Positions 43,547 to 50,709 of a stretch of DNA of 64,000 nucleotides are shown in pieces. The notes below the pieces were generated by a model. That model worked only from the letters and a program-made list of their open reading frames with translations, was not told where the DNA came from and ran no database searches. Positions within the stretch are counted from its first letter, which is position 1; every line of letters starts with the position of its first letter. Source of the stretch: JALZOC01 sp035758845 (GTDB taxonomy: Bacteria > Acidobacteriota > Vicinamibacteria > Vicinamibacterales > 2-12-FULL-66-21); assembly GCA_035758845.1 (NCBI GenBank), contig DASTVZ010000088.1:14087-78086 (forward strand), written 5' to 3'. Both the position numbers and the translations under genes were made by a program.

Positions 43547-45541
43547 AAGAAGCTTGGCGAGTCGCTGATTCAGGCGGGTCTCATTACGCAGGAGGATCTG
43601 CAGACGGCGCTGACTGAGCAACGACGTACGGGCGAGCGCATTGGTGCGGTGCTCGTACGTCTAAACCTCGCCACAGAAAAACAGGTCACCAAGGCGCTCG
43701 CACATCAGATGGGGCTCCCTTACGTCAGTCTGACGGAAGACCCCCCGGAACGCTCCGCCCTCGTTCTGATTCCGAGAGATATCGCGCAGCAACGCGTGTG
43801 CGTCGCGGTGAAACAGGAAAAGAACCTTCTCACCATCGCGACGGCCGATCCGTTGTCAATCAATCTGGCTCGCGATCTTGAAGTGCTCACCGGGCACACG
43901 ATCAGGCAAGTGGTCGCCACCTCGTCGGACATTCTCGACACCATCGCGAGCGGATATGTGGCTCCGGCCGCAGGGATATCTGGCGCGGCCGAACGCGTGC
44001 TCACAGTTCCCGCAATGACGGCGGATGGAGGGCGGCCCACTTCAATCGAGGCGCCGCCTGGCGAGTCGAGGTCAACAGAAGCGCAGACACCCCTCGAACC
44101 GATCGGTTCGATAGGCCGACGGCCGGACGGTGATTCGTTAATCGCTGTCGATGATCTTCTCGGACTCATCGTCAATAGAGCGATGGCAAGCGGTGCAACG
44201 GATCTGCATATCGATCCCCGAGAACACGGCGTCGTCGTTCGACATCGGATCGACGGAGTGCTTACCGAGCCGCTCGATCTGCCGCAATGGGCTCACGAGG
44301 TGCTTGTCGCGCACATCAAGCAGCTTGCCGGGCTTGGTCTCGACGACAGCCGGCCACAGGAGGGGCGCGCTCGTGTGAATACGGGCGGCACCGATATCGA
44401 GTTTCGCACGTTCACGCTTCCGACGGTATTTGGCGAGAAGGTCGTCCTTCGTTTCCTCGGATTACGTAAGGCACCGGTACCACTCGAGGAGCTTGGTCTG
44501 CCGGCGCGGGCGATCGAAGTCGTGCGCGATTTGCTGCGCCACTCACACGGCTTGATCGTCGTCGCTGGTCCTTCACTCAGCGGCAAGACGACAACGCTCG
44601 CCTCTGCGGTCAGCTCGATCGACGCTGAGTCGAGAAACATCGTTACGATCGAAGGCGCCATCGAATATCTCATCCCGGGCGCGAATCAGACACAGCTGAA
44701 CGACACGGCAACGTCGAACATCGCCGCCAGTCTCGATGCGATTCTGCAGCAGGATCCCGACGTTCTGTTGATTGGCGAACTCGCCGGCGGAGACACGGTC
44801 AGAGTCGCCATGCAGGCGGCCGAGAAGCGCCAGCTTGTCCTCGCTGGTCTTCATGCCGACAGCGCACCGTCAGCGTTGACGCGGTTCGCGGAGGTGGCGG
44901 TCGAACCATCGCTCGCAGGGTCCGCCCTGATCGGCGTGATCGCGCAGCGCCTGGTTCGACGATTATGCGTGGCCTGTCGACGGCAGTACACACCAGATGC
45001 GGAAACGCTGCGAGCGCTGTCGATCCCGGAGGCGAGTGCCGCGGAACTGGTTTTCTATCACGCGGTCGGTTGCGAGGAGTGCCACCACACGGGTTACAAG
45101 GGTCGCATCGCGGTGTTTGAGGTGATGAGAGTCACCGACAGGCTGCGGCGGCTGATCGCGCAGGCGCCCGGAGAGGATCTCGTTCGCGAGGCTGCCATCG
45201 ACGCCGGCATGGTGCCTCTTGGTGAAGACGGTCTGGCCAAGGTCAAGGCGGGAATTACGACGGCCGACGAGTTACAGCGAGTTCTGACAAGGGTCCGCGA
45301 CGTGCGCGTACCTTGCCCGGCGTGCGGCGGGGCCGTGGCGATTGATTTCAACGTCTGCCCCAAATGCGCCCATCGGTTGAGCGATGGATGCCACAAGTGC
45401 GGCAGGGGATTGCAGCCGGAGTGGGACTATTGCCCCTATTGCGCGGCCACCGCGCACAAGAAGAAGAAGAAATCCAAAGAGCACAAAACGGTGGATCTGC
45501 CAGCGTCCAACGTCGCGGAATTCAAGAACCAGAACAGATAA
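43544..45541 (+). CDS. GspE/MshE-type secretion ATPase with zinc-ribbon tail
   Basis: 665 residues from ATG 43544. N-terminal MshEN/GSPII_E domain (LGESLIQAGLITQEDLQTAL, TIRQVVATSSDILDTIASGY), then the hexameric ATPase: Walker A AGPSLSGKTTTLAS, Asp-box variant TIEGAIEYLIPG, Walker-B variant DPDVLLIGELAGGDTVR and His-box variant AGLHADSAPSALTRF. Catalytic Glu residues are kept, but the usual IRDxET and IEDPVEY are altered. The zinc finger CVAC ... CEECHHTG is present. After residue ~590 there is an added double zinc ribbon (CPACGG ... CPKC, CHKCGRG ... CPYC) and a Lys-rich tail. It powers pilus or secretin assembly. Confidence 0.88.
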   Translation: MKKLGESLIQAGLITQEDLQTALTEQRRTGERIGAVLVRLNLATEKQVTKALAHQMGLPYVSLTEDPPERSALVLIPRDIAQQRVCVAVKQEKNLLTIATADPLSINLARDLEVLTGHTIRQVVATSSDILDTIASGYVAPAAGISGAAERVLTVPAMTADGGRPTSIEAPPGESRSTEAQTPLEPIGSIGRRPDGDSLIAVDDLLGLIVNRAMASGATDLHIDPREHGVVVRHRIDGVLTEPLDLPQWAHEVLVAHIKQLAGLGLDDSRPQEGRARVNTGGTDIEFRTFTLPTVFGEKVVLRFLGLRKAPVPLEELGLPARAIEVVRDLLRHSHGLIVVAGPSLSGKTTTLASAVSSIDAESRNIVTIEGAIEYLIPGANQTQLNDTATSNIAASLDAILQQDPDVLLIGELAGGDTVRVAMQAAEKRQLVLAGLHADSAPSALTRFAEVAVEPSLAGSALIGVIAQRLVRRLCVACRRQYTPDAETLRALSIPEASAAELVFYHAVGCEECHHTGYKGRIAVFEVMRVTDRLRRLIAQAPGEDLVREAAIDAGMVPLGEDGLAKVKAGITTADELQRVLTRVRDVRVPCPACGGAVAIDFNVCPKCAHRLSDGCHKCGRGLQPEWDYCPYCAATAHKKKKKSKEHKTVDLPASNVAEFKNQNR

Positions 45542-45631
45542 CCCGGCCGCGGCGCTGACCACGAGTGTCATATGATAGAAAGCGGCAATAACAGGGAACA
45601 AACCCTGGGCTTCTCCCGTCACTGACACTCT

Positions 45632-46360
45632 ATGCCTTTGATTGAAACGCGTGATCTCTGGAAAACCTATGTGATGGGCGAGGAGGAGATCCACGCGCTG
45701 CGAGGCGTCTCGATCGCCATCGAACGCGGCGAGTACGTCGCCATCATGGGGCCGTCGGGGTCGGGCAAGTCGACGTTGATGAATCTCATCGGCTGTCTCG
45801 ATACGCCGACGAAGGGAAGCTATCTCCTGAACGAGAAGGAGGTGGCTTCGATGAACGACGACGAGCTGGCGCGGATCCGAAACCAGGAGATCGGCTTCGT
45901 CTTCCAGACGTTCAATCTGCTTCCGCGCGCGACTGCGCTTCACAACGTCGAGCTGCCGCTCGTCTATGCCGGTGTGCCGTCGAAGGCGCGACAGGAGCAG
46001 GCCAAGGCTGCGCTCGAGAAGGTCGAGTTGACGCAGCGGGCATCGCACAGGCCAAACGAATTGTCAGGTGGACAGCGTCAACGCGTCGCCATCGCCCGCG
46101 CGCTGGTGAACAATCCCTCGATCCTGCTCGCCGACGAGCCGACAGGAAATCTCGATTCAAAAACCGGCAACGAGATCATGGGCGTGTTCGCTCGGCTCCA
46201 TCAGGCCGGCAACACGATCGTGCTCGTGACCCACGAAGCGGATATTGCCGGCTACGCGCACCGTGTGATCTCGATTCGGGACGGGCAAGTGGAAAAGGAC
46301 GTCCCCCAAACGCCAGTCATCCCGGTCCTTGCGGCGACAGCGAGCGCGACTGCTGACTAA
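45632..46360 (+). CDS. MacB/LolD-type ABC ATPase
   Basis: 242 residues. All ABC motifs are present: Walker A MGPSGSGKSTLMNL, Q-loop FVFQTFNLLP, signature LSGGQRQRVAIARAL, Walker B ILLADEPTGNLD and switch His in LVTHEADIA. It is of the MacB/LolD class, which acts with FtsX-like permeases on lipoproteins, toxins or antibiotics; no such permease is in this window. It is preceded by a TATGAT at 45571-45576 and a small hairpin (CAGGG/CCCTG at 45591-45606), and is convergent with the dppF gene (4-base overlap). Confidence 0.88.
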   Translation: MPLIETRDLWKTYVMGEEEIHALRGVSIAIERGEYVAIMGPSGSGKSTLMNLIGCLDTPTKGSYLLNEKEVASMNDDELARIRNQEIGFVFQTFNLLPRATALHNVELPLVYAGVPSKARQEQAKAALEKVELTQRASHRPNELSGGQRQRVAIARALVNNPSILLADEPTGNLDSKTGNEIMGVFARLHQAGNTIVLVTHEADIAGYAHRVISIRDGQVEKDVPQTPVIPVLAATASATAD

Positions 46361-47235
46361 ACAGCGGCGACGTGACCCGTCCCGATCTGCCGTAGCGGCG
46401 CCTCGCGCTGAAATGATGAAGGGTCGAGCACGACCCGTTGTTTCGATGCGGCGGGATCGGGAACTGGAATAGCTGAAAGCAAGGCGCGCGTGTACGGATG
46501 CGCCGGCGCGGCAAAAATAGCTTCCGTCTCGCCCATCTCCACAATCTTTCCCAGGTACATCACCGCGACTCGGCGACAGATGTGGCGAACGAGCCTCAGG
46601 TCGTGCGCGATGAAGAGATACGTCAGTCGTAGCCGTGCCTGCAGATCCATCATCAGGTTTACGACCTGTGCCTGCACCGATACATCGAGCGCGGAAACCG
46701 GCTCGTCGGCGACGATGAAGGACGGGTTCAACGACAGCGCGCGCGCGAGCCCGATGCGCTGCCGCTGGCCGCCGCTGAATTGATGCGGATAGCGCTTCAG
46801 CTGCGTCGGATCGAGACCGACGAGTTCGAACAGTTCGGCGACGCGTGCCTTCCGCTCAGCTGTGTTGCCGGTGCGATGGATGATCAGCGGTTCTTCAACG
46901 ATCGATCCGACTCGCATGCGCGGGTTCAGCGATGAAAACGGATCCTGAAACACAATCTGCATGTCGCGCCGTGCAAGGCGCAAGCGACTGCGCGAAAACG
47001 ACAGAACGTCCTCGCCCTTGAACCGGATCTGGCCTGAGGTCGGCTCAATCAGGCGAAGAATGCACCGGCCGGTCGTCGTCTTGCCGCTTCCGGACTCGCC
47101 GACGAGTCCGAACATTTCCCCCTCGTCAACCGTGAAGCTCACGTCGTCGACGGCGCGAACCACGGAAGGAGGCGCAAGCAGGCCACGCCTGCGGCTAAAG
47201 TGTTTCACCAGGTTGGTGACTTCGAGAAGCGGCAT
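46357..47235 (-). CDS. dppF: oligopeptide/dipeptide ABC ATPase, DppF type, shortened tail
   Basis: 292 residues from the ATG at 47235 (MPLLEVTNLVKHFSRRR); longer readings translate the upstream gene's repeat tail. Walker A VGESGSGKTTTGRCI, signature FSGGQRQRIGLARAL, Walker B FIVADEPVSALDV, AHPYTRALLSAIPVPDP. The family normally ends with a Cys-rich oligopeptide-type block (CxFHxRCP); here the tail ends SFQREAPLRQIGTGHVAAV with no Cys, so the block is lost. It overlaps the dppD stop by one base (TGATG), so they are translated together. Confidence 0.85.
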   Translation of the reverse strand: MPLLEVTNLVKHFSRRRGLLAPPSVVRAVDDVSFTVDEGEMFGLVGESGSGKTTTGRCILRLIEPTSGQIRFKGEDVLSFSRSRLRLARRDMQIVFQDPFSSLNPRMRVGSIVEEPLIIHRTGNTAERKARVAELFELVGLDPTQLKRYPHQFSGGQRQRIGLARALSLNPSFIVADEPVSALDVSVQAQVVNLMMDLQARLRLTYLFIAHDLRLVRHICRRVAVMYLGKIVEMGETEAIFAAPAHPYTRALLSAIPVPDPAASKQRVVLDPSSFQREAPLRQIGTGHVAAV

Positions 47236-48422
47236 CAGGAGGTTCTCGCGTCGCGAATGTCCGGGTCGACGGCGTCTGAGTAGAGATAGCACTTCACGGC
47301 ATGGACACGGCCGGGATCCGGGATCCCGGGTCCGCCCCTCGACGGGCTCGGGCCGGCCTGAGCTTGTCGAACGCCGGGATCCGAAGTCGGAGTGCCGATC
47401 AACGTCGTGCCTGGGTGCGCTTTGGGACACGGCTCGAACCGCCGTGGACAGCGCGGCGTGAACGAGCAGCCCGGCGGAAGTTCCCCGAGCGGCGGCACAG
47501 TTCCCTGAATCGCCTGCAGTTTCGTTCCGGGGGCGCCGCCGGGAATCGACGCCAGCAAGCCCTGGGTATAAGGATGCGCGGGCGCGGAGAAGATCTCCGT
47601 TACCGGCGCTTCTTCGACGATTCGTCCGGCATACATGACGGCGACGCGGTCGGCCATCTCGGCGACGACACCGAGATCGTGTGTGATGAGCAGCAGCGCG
47701 AGACCCATCTTCTTTTGCAACGAGCGTAGAAGATCGAGGATCTCCGCTTGAATCGTGACGTCAAGGGCGGTCGTTGGTTCATCCGCGATGACGAGCGATG
47801 GATCGCATGCGAGCGACATCGCGATGAGTGCACGCTGTCGCAGCCCGCCCGACAGTTGATGCGGATAGTCGCGAACGCGCTGGTGCGGCTCCGGCACGCT
47901 CACCGCATCGAGCAGGTCGATCGCCTTCTGCCGCGCCGTGCGGCGGGTCGCGCGGCCGTGAACGAGCAGCGTCTCTTCGATCTGGCTTCCGATTGTGAAG
48001 ACCGGATTCAAAGCGGTCATGGGTTCCTGGAAGATCAGCGAGATCTCTGCGCCGCGAATCTTCTGCATCTCCCGTTCAGGCAGTTCGCGCAGCTCGCGCC
48101 CCTTGAACACCACCCGCCCGCCTTCAATGCGCCCCGGTGGTTGAACGAGCCCCATGATCGACAGCGCCGTGAGCGATTTTCCGCTGCCCGATTCACCAAC
48201 CAGGCATAACGTTTCGCCAGCGGCGACATGGAAACTGACATCGATGACCGCGGCTACGAATCGTCCCTTCAGGTCAAAGCCGGTGGTGAGGTGCTCGACT
48301 GAAAGCAGTCGGGATCCGGGATCCGGGATCCGGGATCCGAGGGAAACCGGTTCTGCGAGCCCCGATCCCAACGGATCCCGCACCCCGGACAACGGATCCC
48401 GGCTCGATCGCACCTCAGACAT
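47235..48422 (-). CDS. dppD: oligopeptide/dipeptide ABC ATPase, DppD type, repeat-invaded
   Basis: 395 residues from the ATG at 48422 (with AAGGAG upstream); a TTG at 48371 is an alternative. The core is normal: Walker A VGESGSGKSLTALS, signature LSGGLRQRALIAMSL, Walker B LVIADEPTTALD, and AHPYTQGLLASIPGGAP with the Cys block CSFTPRCPRRFEPC and a final VKCYLY. Two stretches are foreign to the family: residues ~8-40 (VRDPLGSGLAEPVSLGSRIP) and an insertion before HAVKCYLY (SDPGVRQAQAGPSPSRGGPG). Both correspond to repeat DNA. It energises peptide uptake with DppF; the permeases are elsewhere. Confidence 0.85.
   Translation of the reverse strand: MSEVRSSRDPLSGVRDPLGSGLAEPVSLGSRIPDPGSRLLSVEHLTTGFDLKGRFVAAVIDVSFHVAAGETLCLVGESGSGKSLTALSIMGLVQPPGRIEGGRVVFKGRELRELPEREMQKIRGAEISLIFQEPMTALNPVFTIGSQIEETLLVHGRATRRTARQKAIDLLDAVSVPEPHQRVRDYPHQLSGGLRQRALIAMSLACDPSLVIADEPTTALDVTIQAEILDLLRSLQKKMGLALLLITHDLGVVAEMADRVAVMYAGRIVEEAPVTEIFSAPAHPYTQGLLASIPGGAPGTKLQAIQGTVPPLGELPPGCSFTPRCPRRFEPCPKAHPGTTLIGTPTSDPGVRQAQAGPSPSRGGPGIPDPGRVHAVKCYLYSDAVDPDIRDARTS
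47311..47381. repeat. palindromic repeat inside the dppD 3' coding region
   Basis: CCGGGATCCGGGATCCCGGG (47311-47330), then an imperfect 32-base palindrome, arms TCGACGGGCTCGGGCC (47339-47354) and GGCCTGAGCTTGTCGA (47355-47370), then GGGATCC. It is read in frame as an insertion between the Cys block and the C-terminal strand of DppD. Confidence 0.8.
48304..48412. repeat. GGGATCC tandem and mirror repeat at the dppD 5' end
   Basis: GGGATCC occurs four times head-to-tail (48311-48338), followed by scattered CGATCCC, GGATCCCG and GGATCCCGG words to 48403. The stretch is largely self-complementary. It lies within the N-terminal codons of dppD or, if the later TTG start is used, partly in its leader. 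Confidence 0.8.
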
Positions 48423-49971
48423 CAATCTCCTTATGCTCCCCGAACACCCCTCGCAGAGTGTCGGAGATCTCCCCCAACGTCGCCCGGGCTTCTACTGCGG
48501 CAATCACGAACGGGACGAGGTTCGATGTCCCTCGGGCGGCCGCGGCCAGACCGTCGAGTGAGGCTCGCCATTTGTACGCGTCGCGCGACTCTCGCATAGT
48601 GCGGACGCGCTCGATCTGGCGGCGCTCGATCTCCGGGTCGATCCGAAGCACTTCGATCGCGGTTGTCTGTTCCGACACGAAGCGATTGACTCCGACGACG
48701 ACACGGTCGGCACTATCGATCTCCTGTTGAGCACGATAGGCGGATTCCTGGATTTCTCGCTGGATCATGCCCTGTTCGATTGCGGCCAGGGTTCCGCCGA
48801 GAGTATCGATGCGATCGACGAGCGCACGAGCTTCGTCCTCGATTCGCCGCGTCATCTCTTCGATTGCGTAGGCACCGCCACAGGGGTCGACGCTGTTGGC
48901 GATTCCGGTCTCTGCGGCGATGAGCTGTTGCGTACGCAAGGCCAGTTTTGCCGATTCCTCCGTCGGCAGCGCAAGCGCCTCGTCGCGGGCATTGCAGTGG
49001 AGCGACTGTGTGCCGCCGAGCACCGCCGCGAGCGCTTGAAGGGCAACCCGGACGAGATTGTTGTCGGGCTGCTGCGCTGTCAACGTGCTCCCGGCGGTTT
49101 GGGTGTGAAAACGCAGTTGTTGGGCGCGCGGATTAGTGGCGCCAAATCGTTCGCGCATCAGTTTCGCCCACAGCCGCCGTGCCGCTCGGAACTTTCCCAC
49201 TTCTTCAAGGAAATCGTTATGCGCATTGAAGAAAAACGACAGGCGCTGGCCGAACCGATTGACGTCGAGCCCGGCCTCGATGGCTGCCTCCACGTAAGCA
49301 ATCGCATGCGCGAGCGTGAACGCCACTTCCTGAACAGCTGTCGAGCCGGCTTCGCGGATGTGATACCCGCTGATCGAAATCGTGTTCCAGTTGGGAAGCT
49401 CGCGATCGCAGAAGGCAAAAATGTCCGTGACGATCCGCAGCGACGCACGCGGTGGAAAGATGTAGGTGCCGCGGGCGACGTATTCCTTCAGGATGTCGTT
49501 CTGCACCGTGCCCGACAGCGACGCTTGTGGCACCCCCTGTCGCCTGGCGACCGCGATATACAGCGACAGGAGAATGATCGCGGTCGCATTGATCGTCATC
49601 GATGTCGACACCCGCTCGAGGGGAATTCCCTCGAACAGCTCCGCCATGTCGTCGATGGAATCGATGGCAACGCCGACACGGCCGACCTCCCCGGCGGCAA
49701 GGTTGTGGTCCGAGTCGTATCCGATTTGTGTCGGCAGGTCGAAGGCGACGCTGAGCCCGCTGACCCCGTGCGCCAGGAGATACCGGTATCTGCGGTTGGA
49801 TTCTGCGGCCGATCCAAACCCCGCGTATTGGCGCATCGTCCACAGCCGGCCGCGATACATGGTCGGCTGGATGCCACGGGTAAAAGGGAAAACGCCCGGA
49901 AATCCGATCTCCTCAGTGGGATCGCCGACGAACGCGTCGGACGGGGTGGCGCAGGGGCGTCGATGGGTCAA
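48415..49971 (-). CDS. methylmalonyl-CoA mutase family, large subunit without B12 domain
   Basis: 518 residues from TTG 49971; no ATG or GTG is in frame upstream, and the ribosome site is weak. It matches the acyl-CoA mutase TIM-barrel part: FPFTRGIQPTMYRGRLWTMR, QYAGFGSAAESNRRYRYLLA, GLSVAFDLPTQIGYDSDH, SGTVQNDILKEYVARGTYIF and TAGSTLTAQQPDNNLVRVAL. The Tyr of RQYAGF, found in methylmalonyl-CoA mutases rather than isobutyryl-CoA mutases, is kept. The B12-binding domain is absent and should be a separate small subunit elsewhere. It overlaps the dppD start by eight bases. Confidence 0.88.
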   Translation of the reverse strand: MTHRRPCATPSDAFVGDPTEEIGFPGVFPFTRGIQPTMYRGRLWTMRQYAGFGSAAESNRRYRYLLAHGVSGLSVAFDLPTQIGYDSDHNLAAGEVGRVGVAIDSIDDMAELFEGIPLERVSTSMTINATAIILLSLYIAVARRQGVPQASLSGTVQNDILKEYVARGTYIFPPRASLRIVTDIFAFCDRELPNWNTISISGYHIREAGSTAVQEVAFTLAHAIAYVEAAIEAGLDVNRFGQRLSFFFNAHNDFLEEVGKFRAARRLWAKLMRERFGATNPRAQQLRFHTQTAGSTLTAQQPDNNLVRVALQALAAVLGGTQSLHCNARDEALALPTEESAKLALRTQQLIAAETGIANSVDPCGGAYAIEEMTRRIEDEARALVDRIDTLGGTLAAIEQGMIQREIQESAYRAQQEIDSADRVVVGVNRFVSEQTTAIEVLRIDPEIERRQIERVRTMRESRDAYKWRASLDGLAAAARGTSNLVPFVIAAVEARATLGEISDTLRGVFGEHKEIDV

Positions 49972-50101
49972 TCTTTTGTGTCGCGCGGCGCGTCCTAATA
50001 AACAGGCGGTGGACTGCGGCTCATTGTAACAACGGCCATGGTCCGTGTCGTCCGTGTGTGTCCTGTCGGTGCAAATCTGTGCGACTTCCGCGTCGGGACC
50101 A

Positions 50102-50131
50102 TTGACACTCGATTCAGGCCGCGCTTACAAT
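50102..50131 (+). promoter_or_regulatory. strong sigma-70-type promoter
   Basis: TTGACA (50102-50107, 6/6) and TACAAT (50126-50131, 5/6) with an 18-base spacer. Expected +1 near 50138. It is the best full promoter in the window. The bases 49972-50101 hold no gene. Confidence 0.75.
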
Positions 50132-50137
50132 GGCGCT

Positions 50138-50302
50138 GCGTTCCCCGCGCTGCAAATCCTTCATATGAACAAATTTGGCGCTCGATCCCTGCCGCCCCGC
50201 CCAGGTTGCAGCTGTCCGTCCAGCCCAGGCCAGACCTGGGTGCGTCGGACCGACGGATCGGGAGACGCCCCGGGTGCCCAGTTCCGGCGGCGGTGAGGAG
50301 GT
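50138..50302 (+). promoter_or_regulatory. structured leader, candidate cis-regulatory RNA
   Basis: Four hairpins can be drawn. I: GCGC/AAAT with ATTT/GCGC (50147-50181, around the TTCATATGAA palindrome). II: CCCAGGT/ACCTGGG (50200-50206 with 50234-50240). III: CGTCG/CGACG (50243-50255). An outer stem GCCGCC/GGCGGC (50191-50196 with 50286-50291) closes II and III just before the GAGGAGGT ribosome site (50295-50302). Energies were not computed. Confidence 0.5.
50165..50296 (+). CDS. possible 43-residue upstream ORF
   Basis: ATG 50165 to TGA 50296 encodes MNKFGARSLPPRPGCSCPSS followed by PGQTWVRRTDGSGDAP and a tail ending FRRR. It has no Shine-Dalgarno but ends on the ribosome site of the 104-residue gene, 11 bases before its ATG, an arrangement suited to translational coupling or attenuation. 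It shares its bases with the leader hairpins. It could be chance; conservation would decide. Confidence 0.3.
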   Translation: MNKFGARSLPPRPGCSCPSSPGQTWVRRTDGSGDAPGAQFRRR

Positions 50303-50307
50303 CTCGT

Positions 50308-50622
50308 ATGGACGACGTCGTGAACCGGATGGCGCGAGAGCTGTCCGATGCCATTGCTGCCGCCGTAGCCGAAGATCCTCGGATCGAGGCCTGCCGCGAG
50401 CGAGCCCGGGCGGCGGGGTATGAGATGAAAGTGTCGCTGGAAGCGGTGATTGGTTTCATGAATCGCACGGCGCCGGGAGCGCTTGCGAAGATCAGCGCCC
50501 AGCCGCAGAAGGCCGCGCGGACGACCGATCGCCGGAACTTCGAGATCAGCGCGAACGACAAACGCTTCCTTCGCTCGCTGCGGATTGCGGCGGACGAAAC
50601 ACAGGAAAAAGAAGTCGAATAG
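50308..50622 (+). CDS. hypothetical 104-residue soluble protein
   Basis: ATG 50308 with GAGGAGGT five bases upstream. The protein (MDDVVNRMARELSDAIAAAV at the N-terminus) is charged, mainly helical and without signal or membrane segment. A central AGYEMKVSLEAVIGFMNR and a C-terminal ISANDKRFLRSLRIAADETQ are the most distinctive parts. I do not recognise a family and assign no function. The gene has its own strong promoter, structured leader and terminator, so it is an isolated, probably well-expressed unit. Confidence 0.75.
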   Translation: MDDVVNRMARELSDAIAAAVAEDPRIEACRERARAAGYEMKVSLEAVIGFMNRTAPGALAKISAQPQKAARTTDRRNFEISANDKRFLRSLRIAADETQEKEVE

Positions 50623-50645
50623 ATCCCAGACTTCGCGAATTCTCC

Positions 50646-50680
50646 GGGCCGCGTGGCATATGCCCCGCGGCCCTTTTTAT
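50646..50680 (+). terminator. Rho-independent terminator
   Basis: GGGCCGCG (50646-50653) and CGCGGCCC (50666-50673) enclose a further palindrome GGCATATGCC, then TTTTTAT. It closes the 50102-50680 unit. Confidence 0.85.
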
Positions 50681-50697
50681 TTGCCGCAGACGGAGCG

Positions 50698-50703
50698 TAG
50701 ACT
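50698..50703 (+). promoter_or_regulatory. putative -10 box, leaderless aldo/keto reductase gene
   Basis: TAGACT (4/6) ends seven bases before ATG 50710. No Shine-Dalgarno. Confidence 0.35.
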
Positions 50704-50709
50704 CGAACG

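Noticed and set aside
47236..47430. 65-residue N-terminal extension of DppF (STSSGRPEPVEGR)
   Set aside because: It is the out-of-frame translation of the palindromic repeat inside dppD; DppF starts at MPLLEVTNL.
48727..49998. 423-codon open frame on + opposite the mutase
   Set aside because: Antisense to a clear enzyme gene; composition is Arg/Asp/Gly-rich shadow sequence.
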